The notes beneath the pieces are model-generated. The model was not told the origin of the DNA and made no database searches. It worked only from the letters and a program-made list of their open reading frames with translations. 13,947 bases of DNA. Origin: an uncultured Eubacteriales bacterium. GTDB taxonomy: Bacteria; Bacillota; Clostridia; Oscillospirales; Oscillospiraceae. The DNA lies in assembly GCA_900555665.1 (NCBI GenBank), contig USLX01000050.1, forward strand, positions 1 through 13,947. Direction: 5' to 3'. The translations under genes and the position numbers were made by a program. Every line of letters begins with the position of its first letter. Positions within the stretch are counted from its first letter, which is position 1. Shown here piece by piece: positions 1 through 4,979 of this stretch.

Positions 1-64
1 CCCCTTTCACTCTATCCCCGCTGCTCTATTGCGGAGCTGCAGTTTATCGTTTTTTGACAGTCTC

Positions 65-99
65 AAACGGAGCTGCCCACCCGGGCAGCTCCGTTTTTT
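65..99 (+). terminator. Rho-independent terminator, plus strand
   Basis: A perfect 14-bp stem (65-78 paired with 83-96, core CGGAGCTGCCC/GGGCAGCTCCG) encloses the loop ACCC and runs into six Ts (94-99). The T tract lies on the plus-strand 3' side; the minus-strand side has no comparable run. It therefore ends a plus-strand transcript entering from the left edge, convergent with the divIVA operon. A related arm, GCGGAGCTGC at 31-40, could also pair with the 3' arm. Confidence 0.85.
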
Positions 100-203
100 C
101 TCTTTGTCGGGGGAATGGAGTTTTCCAGGCAGTTTCAAACAGAAAAACTATAAATTTTGGAGGTTCGGATAACTTCCGGAAGATACGGGATGCCCATACT
201 GTC

Positions 204-277
204 CTGCGCGCCAGCTCTCCCCGCTTCTCCTCCAGTCATGCTTTGCATGACAGTCCTCTCTTGTAGAGGGGGACTGT
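204..277. repeat. Interspersed structured repeat, copy 1 (internally shortened)
   Basis: This copy shares two exact 11-nt blocks with the copy at 12007-12114: CGCGCCAGCTC (207-217) and CTCCTCCAGTC (227-237). Between them copy 1 lacks about 18-20 nt present in copy 2. After the second block comes a perfect 7-bp hairpin, GTCATGC-TTT-GCATGAC (235-251), at the place where copy 2 has a different TTT-loop hairpin. A further imperfect stem, CAGTCC...GGACTG (251-276), matches the position of the CCCCTCT/AGAGGGG hairpin of copy 2. It looks like a non-coding, structured, dispersed repeat without a reading frame. Confidence 0.7.
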
Positions 278-317
278 GGGCCGGCGCTCCCCCATGAGAC
301 TCCTGGAAGATCTACGG

Positions 318-353
318 GACTGCCGCGCCAGAGTGCGCACTGGTTCGCAATGA
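318..353. repeat. Short hairpin element, possible second repeat type
   Basis: A segment centred on the 10-bp palindrome AGTGCGCACT (331-340) is flanked by CCAG (328-331) and CTGG (340-343) and followed by TTCGCAATGACG. I have the impression that hairpins ending in GCAATGACG recur between genes of gut Clostridia, but that is memory and not checked. There is only one copy in this window, so its status as a repeat is uncertain. Confidence 0.35.
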
Positions 354-404
354 CGCTTCTATTTGGAGGATGGTTTTGGCGCATAGGAAATGTGGAGCGT
401 GGCC

Positions 405-437
405 GGCCTCTCTCATGCGCTGCGCGCCGGCTTCCCC
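405..437. repeat. Interspersed structured repeat, copy 3 (left part only)
   Basis: GGCCTCTCTCATGCGC followed by TGCGCGCCGGCTTCCCC lines up with the left end of the copy at 12007-12038 (GGCCCTCTCAAGCGC, then TTCGCGCCAGCTCCCCC) with only a few substitutions and a one-base length difference. The right part of the repeat, with the CTCCTCCAGTC block and the G-rich stem, is absent, so this is a partial copy. It lies 25 nt beyond the operon terminator. Confidence 0.6.
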
Positions 438-461
438 AGCCTGTCCGACCTCTGAGAGGTC

Positions 462-495
462 AAAAATCCCCCGCGCGGGACTCCGCGCGGGGGAT
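462..495 (-). terminator. Rho-independent terminator of the divIVA operon
   Basis: A perfect 13-bp GC-rich stem (466-478 with 483-495, ATCCCCCGCGCGG and its complement) closes the loop GACT. On the minus strand it is followed directly by five Ts (plus-strand A at 462-466). It begins 4 nt after the divIVA stop codon and is the only clear terminator found downstream of miaB, so it probably ends the ten-gene operon. Confidence 0.92.
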
Positions 496-498
496 GTC

Positions 499-1227
499 TT
501 ACGATTCTTTGGTGGGATCGTAATTCTTGCCAAATTTCAGGTTTTCAAACTTGATCGTTGCACTGTCCGGGTGGGACGGAACCACAGGCTTTGCCGGGGC
601 AACCTTCACATCGGGCTCCGGCTCGCTGCCGACGAGCTTTTCGAGGTTCTCGGATATCTCATCTGCAATGTCCTGCGTGTGCTTGCTGGATGTGTCCACC
701 ACGAGCGACGGCGCGCTGTCCGCCTGCCAGTCGTAGGGCTTGGCATGCTTCGGCTGCGGCTTGGGCTGCTCCTCGGCCTTCAGATCGCGGCTTTTCAACT
801 TCTCCAACAGATCCAGATGTCCGCGAATATCTCCCTCGATGACGTCGATAAAGTTCAACGCCGTCTGCTTCGCGTACTCCAGCCGTTCCTGCTCCGCGGC
901 GATGTCGGCCTCGACCTTCTGCTTGGCCGCGCCGTCCTCCGCTGTCTGCACCATCGCGCTGCACTGTGCTTTGGCATCGGCGAGCATCTTGTCGCACTTG
1001 GCCTGTGCCTCAGCCATGGCCTTCTTCATCGAGGCCTCCTGCCCGCGGTATTCTTCGAGCTTTTCGACCAGGATCTTCATCTTGGACTTCAGCACCGAAT
1101 TTTCCTTGTACAGCGCAATATAATCCTCCGTCAGCGGTTCGAGAAAATCATCGACCTGCTGCATGTCATAGCCGCCAAACACGGCCTTTGAGAAAGTTTG
1201 TTCCTGAATTTCCTGCGGTGTGAACAT
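499..1227 (-). CDS. divIVA: DivIVA-domain cell division / polarity protein
   Basis: A 242-residue protein whose N-terminal part fits the DivIVA membrane-binding domain: TFSKAVFGGYDMQQVDDFLE at residues 11-30, then a long charged coiled coil (about 32-145), a Pro/Lys/Ala-rich linker (about 150-220) and a short C-terminal motif (FENLKFGKNYD, 227-237). DivIVA proteins coat negatively curved membrane at septa and poles and recruit other division or envelope factors. In B. subtilis, F17 and R18 insert into the membrane; here F17 is kept but R18 is G18. The start is preceded by AAGGAGG with an 11-nt spacing from GGAGG. It lies 30 nt after sepF and is the last gene of the operon. The DivIVA family is a firm call; the specific role (septum, pole or chromosome anchoring) is not decidable from sequence. 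Confidence 0.93.
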   Translation of the reverse strand: MFTPQEIQEQTFSKAVFGGYDMQQVDDFLEPLTEDYIALYKENSVLKSKMKILVEKLEEYRGQEASMKKAMAEAQAKCDKMLADAKAQCSAMVQTAEDGAAKQKVEADIAAEQERLEYAKQTALNFIDVIEGDIRGHLDLLEKLKSRDLKAEEQPKPQPKHAKPYDWQADSAPSLVVDTSSKHTQDIADEISENLEKLVGSEPEPDVKVAPAKPVVPSHPDSATIKFENLKFGKNYDPTKES

Positions 1228-1257
1228 AGGCGTTCGTTCCTCCTTGGATCCTGGGAA

Positions 1258-1758
1258 TTACAGATACAGTCCGTTGTTTTCCAGCTCGTCGATCAGATCG
1301 CCCACAATATCCACGTTATACGGCGTGATAATATAGGTGCTGATGGCAATCTTCTTGATCTTGCCGTCCAGCGCATAGGCGCAGCCGGACAGGAAATCGA
1401 CCAGCCGCCGTGCCACATCCTTATTCGTGGCCTCCAGATTCAGAACCACCGCGTGTTTGCTGCGCAGATGCTCGGCAATATCCGACACGTTATCAAACCG
1501 ATCGGGCTTGACCAGCACAACCTGCATCTGCGCCGTAGTGTGAATATTCACGACCTTGTTGCCGCCGGGGACACGCCGCGTGCCCGCGCCGCTGCCAGAG
1601 GCACTGCCATCCAGGCCCAGATCATCCAGCGAGGGAGCCGGTGCCGTCGAGCCGCGGTTGGCACGGCTTGGGCGGACGTCATCGTCGAATTCGTCGAAAT
1701 CGTCGTCGTCCTCGGCGTAGGGCTTTGCCAGCTTCTTCAGGTCATCCATAAATCCCAT
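1258..1758 (-). CDS. sepF: Cell division protein SepF (FtsZ membrane anchor)
   Basis: A 166-residue protein with the SepF layout: an N-terminal amphipathic segment MGFMDDLKKLAKPY (1-14) that in the family binds membrane, an acidic and Gly/Ser-rich flexible linker (about 15-65, with long Asp runs), and the compact C-terminal domain (about 69-158) including RLVDFLSGCAYALDGKIKKI (118-137) and TPYNVDI. SepF bundles and tethers FtsZ at the division site and can stand in for FtsA. The SD GGAGG lies 8 nt before the ATG. It sits 34 nt after yggS/ylmE, the usual ylm cluster order, but ylmG and ylmH, which often follow sepF, are absent and divIVA comes next. Length and motifs agree with the family. Confidence 0.95.
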   Translation of the reverse strand: MGFMDDLKKLAKPYAEDDDDFDEFDDDVRPSRANRGSTAPAPSLDDLGLDGSASGSGAGTRRVPGGNKVVNIHTTAQMQVVLVKPDRFDNVSDIAEHLRSKHAVVLNLEATNKDVARRLVDFLSGCAYALDGKIKKIAISTYIITPYNVDIVGDLIDELENNGLYL

Positions 1759-1792
1759 TATTTGTTCCTCCGATATGTGTCGTTTTCAGACG

Positions 1793-2506
1793 TTATTTAT
1801 TTTGATAGTTGCGCGCGCCGAAAATCGCAGTGCCGACGCGGATCATGGTTGCGCCTTCGCGGATGGCATCGGGATAATCGCCGCTCATCCCCATCGACAG
1901 GCAATCCATAGACACATTATCGTATTTTTTTGCACTTATGTCAACAAAAAGATTCCGCATTTCGGCAAAATATCTGCAATTATCCCCCGCATGCTCGCTC
2001 ACCGGCGGAATCGCCATCAGCCCTTTGAGATGGCAGTGCGGAAATTCTGCCATTTTTGCCGCAACCTGGGCGGCTTCTGCGGGCGTGAAGCCGGATTTGC
2101 TCTCCTCCGCGCCGATGTTCACCTCAAGCAGGATGTCCTGCCGGAGGCCCAGCTTCGCGGCCTGCTTCTCGATGCACTCGAGCAGCTCCATCCGGTCAAC
2201 CGACTCGATCAGGTCGACCTTGCCGACCACCTGCTTGACCTTGTTGGTCTGCAGATGGCCGATGAAATGAACCGGTGCGCCCTCATAGGCGCCCTGCGGC
2301 TGCTTTTCCAAAAGCTCCTGCACGCGGTTTTCCCCGCAGCAATCCACGCCCGCCGCCACGGCCTCCTTGACGCGTGCGGCGTCGTTCATCTTCGTCGCCG
2401 CGCAAAGCTTGATCTCCCGCACGTCGCGGCCGCAGCTCGCCGCCGCCTCGGCCATTTTGGCCCGAATCGCAGCCACATTGGCCCGGATGTCATTGTTCTG
2501 TTCCAT
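1793..2506 (-). CDS. yggS: YggS/YlmE family PLP homeostasis protein
   Basis: A 237-residue alanine-racemase-fold protein of the PLPBP family (YggS, YlmE, PROSC), which binds pyridoxal phosphate and affects vitamin B6 and amino-acid balance without known enzyme activity. Visible motifs are CAATK (35-39, K39 the likely PLP lysine), HFIGHLQTNK (80-89), SMGMSGDY (204-211) and MIRVGTAIFG (221-230). I chose the ATG at 2506 because MEQNNDIRANVAAIR matches the family N-terminus. Two in-frame ATGs at 2530 and 2527 add 7-8 residues, and the first has AGGA 6 nt upstream, so that start is a real alternative. The frame is open further upstream, but the extra residues are shadow sequence of the preceding gene. 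With the chosen start it overlaps that gene by 17 nt, suggesting translational coupling. It precedes sepF as in other Gram-positives. Confidence 0.93.
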   Translation of the reverse strand: MEQNNDIRANVAAIRAKMAEAAASCGRDVREIKLCAATKMNDAARVKEAVAAGVDCCGENRVQELLEKQPQGAYEGAPVHFIGHLQTNKVKQVVGKVDLIESVDRMELLECIEKQAAKLGLRQDILLEVNIGAEESKSGFTPAEAAQVAAKMAEFPHCHLKGLMAIPPVSEHAGDNCRYFAEMRNLFVDISAKKYDNVSMDCLSMGMSGDYPDAIREGATMIRVGTAIFGARNYQNK

Positions 2507-3719
2507 ATCCACTGACGACCTTTCCATCATAGAGATTCCTGGCCCCGACGATGATCTCGTCACCCGGCCAGAGGTTGTTTGTTGAGCTTTTATCCAGCGT
2601 GACAACATAGCTCTCGCCGTTGTCGTGCAGAATATCAATTGCTTTCCAGCGGGCCACCGCACCCTCCAGAATATACACACCCGCCTGGCCGTTTTCATCG
2701 ACACGCACGGCATCCTTCGGCACGCGGATGCCGCTGTAGACCTGGAATACCACGTCCGCCGATTGCTGGCGGAGCATCGTGATATTCTGCATATATTCGT
2801 CGCTCTCAAGCACAAGCAGCCGGTATCCGGCCTCGTTGCCGCCGATGCGCCGGACAGTCATCGTGATCGGCACATAAAAGTCGCGGGCAAACGTCACCTG
2901 GACGCTGTCTCCGGCCTCGACCTCCTTCGCGTCCGCCGCCGGAACAAGCGTCACATAATACCAGGTATCGCCATGTACGAGCTTTCCGATGGCCGTTCCG
3001 TCCACCGGCTGGGCCTCAATCGCCCGGTAATCCTGCGTGCTCATCGCGTCGAGTGCCTCCGGCGTCAGCACGGTTTCATAGCCGTCCACGCTGCCGGAAA
3101 AATAGCCTGCCGCAGAAACCGTGACGGCCTTGGTATCGGAATAGGATTGCTGCTCCAGAGCGTCCAGCTCACTCTGCGCCGTTTCGATCTGTGTTTGCAG
3201 GGCGCCGCTGTCCGCGTCAGCGGTACTGCGACGCAGAACGAGGCCTTTGAGCTCTGAAACAAGATCCCCGGCGGAATTCATGTCCCGGCGGCAGATATAG
3301 CGGTTCAGCGCAATCAGGTCGTTGGAGATCTGCGTGTCCAGCTGGGCCTGATCGTAGATGCTGGAGGAGTATTTCCAGGCGTATTGCAGCTGCTCGATCT
3401 GGCGTTTGAGCTCCTGAATGCGGCTCTGGCGGGCCTGTGCATCCCCCGTGAGATAGCCCGTGGCAACCTGGCCGCCTGCGGCTACCCGCTGCCCCTCGGA
3501 GACCGTGATGACACTGATGGCATAGCTCGAACGAATCAGGCTCTCGTCACGCGCCACAAAGCCGGTGGCGTAATAACCCGCCCCGGCTTCGTACTCGACG
3601 GCCGTTGTCGTTGTCATCGGCGTATAGAGGCTTTTTGCCACATGATAGCCGAAATATACCACAATTGCCGCTAAAAAAATCCAGATTACAATGGAAAGAT
3701 AGCGCTTGCCCTGTTTCAT
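2490..3719 (-). CDS. HlyD-like membrane adaptor protein, single N-terminal TM
   Basis: A 409-residue protein with a short basic N-terminus, one transmembrane helix (about 7-26), a biotinyl-lipoyl-like half (GYYATGFVARDESLIRS, about 48-64, then SVITVSEGQRVAAGGQVATG, 69-88), a helical hairpin (about 94-192), a second lipoyl-like half (AVTVSAAGYFSGSVDG, 198-213) and beta-rich domains with the GIRVPKDAV motif (330-338) typical of HlyD/RND-type adaptors. Such proteins normally connect an inner-membrane exporter to outer components. No ABC or RND transporter gene is adjacent; the neighbours are hfq and the division genes, so a role at the envelope or septum is possible but inferred. The SD GAGGAG lies 5 nt before the ATG and is buried in a possible hairpin (3723-3748). 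The fold is fairly clear and the substrate or partner is unknown. Confidence 0.8.
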   Translation of the reverse strand: MKQGKRYLSIVIWIFLAAIVVYFGYHVAKSLYTPMTTTTAVEYEAGAGYYATGFVARDESLIRSSYAISVITVSEGQRVAAGGQVATGYLTGDAQARQSRIQELKRQIEQLQYAWKYSSSIYDQAQLDTQISNDLIALNRYICRRDMNSAGDLVSELKGLVLRRSTADADSGALQTQIETAQSELDALEQQSYSDTKAVTVSAAGYFSGSVDGYETVLTPEALDAMSTQDYRAIEAQPVDGTAIGKLVHGDTWYYVTLVPAADAKEVEAGDSVQVTFARDFYVPITMTVRRIGGNEAGYRLLVLESDEYMQNITMLRQQSADVVFQVYSGIRVPKDAVRVDENGQAGVYILEGAVARWKAIDILHDNGESYVVTLDKSSTNNLWPGDEIIVGARNLYDGKVVSGYGTEQ

Positions 3720-3758
3720 GAAGGCTCCTCTCTGAGGCAGGAGGAGCCCTTCGGGCTC
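3720..3758 (-). promoter_or_regulatory. Mutually exclusive hairpins over the HlyD-like gene's ribosome binding site
   Basis: Reading the minus strand from the hfq stop codon, GAGCCC-GAA-GGGCTC (3758-3744) forms a 6-bp hairpin. The second arm continues as GGCTCCTC (3748-3741), which pairs perfectly over 8 bp with GAGGAGCC (3730-3723), placing the SD in a stem that ends 3 nt before the ATG at 3719. The two structures share the same arm and cannot coexist. A ribosome finishing hfq would cover this region and could open the SD, so coupling of the two genes is a reasonable inference. There is no T tract, so it is not a terminator. Confidence 0.5.
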
Positions 3759-3981
3759 ATTCCTGCGACATGCGCACGCTGTTCGACGGCGTCATCGTTG
3801 AGACGGCGTGCTTATAGATCATCTGCTGCTTGCCGTCAGACTGCAGCAAAATCACGAACGAATCGAAGCCGGTCACGATGCCGCGCATCTGGAAGCCGTT
3901 CATGAGGAAGACGGTCAGCGGTGTGCGGTCGCGCCGGGCCTGATTCAAAAATTGATCCTGATAATTTTCTGTTTTTTGCAT
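3757..3981 (-). CDS. hfq: RNA chaperone Hfq
   Basis: A 74-residue Sm-like protein with Sm1 (QDQFLNQARRDRTPLTVFLM, 8-27, continuing NGFQMRGIVTGFDSFVILL) and Sm2 with the diagnostic YKHAVST (56-62). Hfq forms a hexameric ring that binds sRNAs and mRNAs. The proximal-face residues known from E. coli (Q8, F42, K56/H57) correspond to Q8, F42 and K57/H58. The rim segment R16-R17-D18-R19 resembles the basic RRER rim of E. coli more than the B. subtilis sequence as I remember it. The acidic tail found in enterobacteria is absent. SD GGAG lies 9 nt before the ATG, inside a leader with alternative hairpins. It follows miaA by 45 nt, the widespread miaA-hfq order. Confidence 0.97.
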   Translation of the reverse strand: MQKTENYQDQFLNQARRDRTPLTVFLMNGFQMRGIVTGFDSFVILLQSDGKQQMIYKHAVSTMTPSNSVRMSQE

Positions 3982-4031
3982 GGGTATCGACTCCTTTTCT
4001 TTGTATCGGTGATACCCAGGATTTTATCATA
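3981..4031 (-). promoter_or_regulatory. hfq leader with alternative hairpins, purine tract and possible promoter
   Basis: On the minus strand the order is TGGGTATC (4018-4011), ACC, GATAC (4007-4003), a purine tract containing the SD, then GATACCC and the A of the ATG (3988-3981). The first arm can pair with the near GATAC (5 bp, loop ACC) or with the far GATACCCA (8 bp, taking in the A of the start codon and leaving the SD in the loop). The purines at 4001-3990 read AAG AAA AGG AGT, four A-R-N triplets overlapping the SD. TATGAT/TAAAAT at 4031-4021 could serve as a -10 placing a start near the first arm, but I see no convincing -35. The structures are exact; any regulatory role is inferred. 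Confidence 0.45.
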
Positions 4032-4968
4032 TTGATCCCGCGAAAAAGGGGATTTCCTGCAGGGCATCCGCAAAAACCGCATTTTTATCCGGATTTTCCG
4101 GCTGCATCAGCCAGTGGATGGCAGGGTTGCGGCGGAACCAGGTGAGCTGGCGTTTGGCATAGTTGCGGCTGCGGCGCTGGCAGAGGGCGGTGGCCTCCGC
4201 GAGGGTGGACTCACCGCGCAGATAGGCGAAAAATTCCTTATAGCCGATGGCCTGAAGGCAAGTGGCTGTTTCCGGGACGCCGGAGGCCAAAAGGTTCTGA
4301 ATTTCCGTCAAAAGTCCCTGTTTCAGCATAATTTCTACGCGCAAATCGATACGGCGGTAGAGATCGGCGCGGTCTTTAAAATCGAGGCCGAGCCAGACAG
4401 GATGATATTTGGGGGGGCATTTTTGGGTTTCGAGGTTGTGTGCAGTGATGGTTTTACCGGTTTCCAGATAGACTTCGAGGGCGCGGATGATGCGTTTTTC
4501 ATCTGCCGGATGGAGGCGGGCGGCGGCCGCAGGGTCAACTTTCTGAAGCTCAAAAAGGAGTTTTTCCGCTCCTTCTGTGCAAATTCTGGACTCCAGAAGG
4601 GCTCGTTTCCCGGTGGAGGGGATGGGTGCGAAGGCGCGGCCGGCGATCAGGCTGTCCACATAGAGGCCGGTGCCGCCGGCAATGATACACGGTTTTCCTC
4701 TGGAAAGTACGTTTTGTACACAGAAATCCGCCATTTCCACATATTTTCCGACTGAAAAGTCCTCTGTCGGGGGGACAATATCGATCATGTGGTGGGGAAC
4801 GCCGTCCATTTCTTCGAGGGTAGGCTTGGCGGTTCCGATATCCATATTCTGGTATATTTGCATGGAGTCGCAGGAGACGACTTCGCCGCCGAGTGTTTTT
4901 GCAAGGTGGACTGCCAAGGCAGTTTTCCCGGAGGCAGTGGGGCCGACGACGCAGATAATTTTATCCAT
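4027..4968 (-). CDS. miaA: tRNA dimethylallyltransferase MiaA
   Basis: A 313-residue enzyme that transfers dimethylallyl from DMAPP to N6 of A37 in tRNAs reading U-starting codons, giving i6A, the substrate of MiaB. Motifs are the P-loop GPTASGKT (9-16), SCDSMQIYQNMDIGTAKPT (32-50) with the catalytic Asp in CDSMQIY, GGTGLYVDSL (98-107), DEKRIIRALEVY (156-167), LQAIGYKEF (238-246) and the basic RRSRNYAKRQLTWFRR (265-280). Length is normal. The start lies 11 nt after the mutL stop; the nearest purine-rich SD (AAAAGGA) is about 17 nt upstream, overlapping the mutL end, so translation may depend on coupling with mutL. GC content is lower here than in mutS. Having miaA and miaB in one operon unites both steps of ms2i6A synthesis. 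Confidence 0.97.
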   Translation of the reverse strand: MDKIICVVGPTASGKTALAVHLAKTLGGEVVSCDSMQIYQNMDIGTAKPTLEEMDGVPHHMIDIVPPTEDFSVGKYVEMADFCVQNVLSRGKPCIIAGGTGLYVDSLIAGRAFAPIPSTGKRALLESRICTEGAEKLLFELQKVDPAAAARLHPADEKRIIRALEVYLETGKTITAHNLETQKCPPKYHPVWLGLDFKDRADLYRRIDLRVEIMLKQGLLTEIQNLLASGVPETATCLQAIGYKEFFAYLRGESTLAEATALCQRRSRNYAKRQLTWFRRNPAIHWLMQPENPDKNAVFADALQEIPFFAGSI

Positions 4969-4979
4969 AAATCTTGAAA

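Larger units (their letters stand above)
1..498. other. Gene-free left region with terminators and structured repeats
   Basis: I find no convincing gene here. The open plus-strand frames run through a terminator hairpin and repeats, lack a ribosome binding site and resemble no family I know. What is visible is a plus-strand terminator (65-99), the perfect 10-bp palindrome CTTCCGGAAG (173-182), two members of an interspersed repeat family (204-277 and 405-437), a second kind of hairpin repeat (318-353), a 6-bp hairpin GACCTC/GAGGTC (447-461) and the operon terminator (462-495). The arrangement looks like a convergent intergenic region between the minus-strand operon and a plus-strand gene lying left of the window. 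Confidence 0.7.

Noticed and set aside
54..266. Short plus-strand frame at the left edge
   Set aside because: It reads through the terminator hairpin and repeat copy 1, and has no SD.
370..1191. 273-residue plus-strand open frame opposite divIVA
   Set aside because: It starts inside intergenic repeats, crosses the operon terminator and is Leu/Arg-rich shadow of the DivIVA coding strand.
2507..2815. 103-residue N-terminal extension of YggS
   Set aside because: The extension is out-of-frame translation of the HlyD-like gene and has no YggS similarity; only the short 7-8 residue extension from 2527 or 2530 is plausible.
3744..3758. Hairpin at the hfq stop as a terminator
   Set aside because: There is no T tract after it on either strand; it fits better as part of the structures around the next ribosome binding site.
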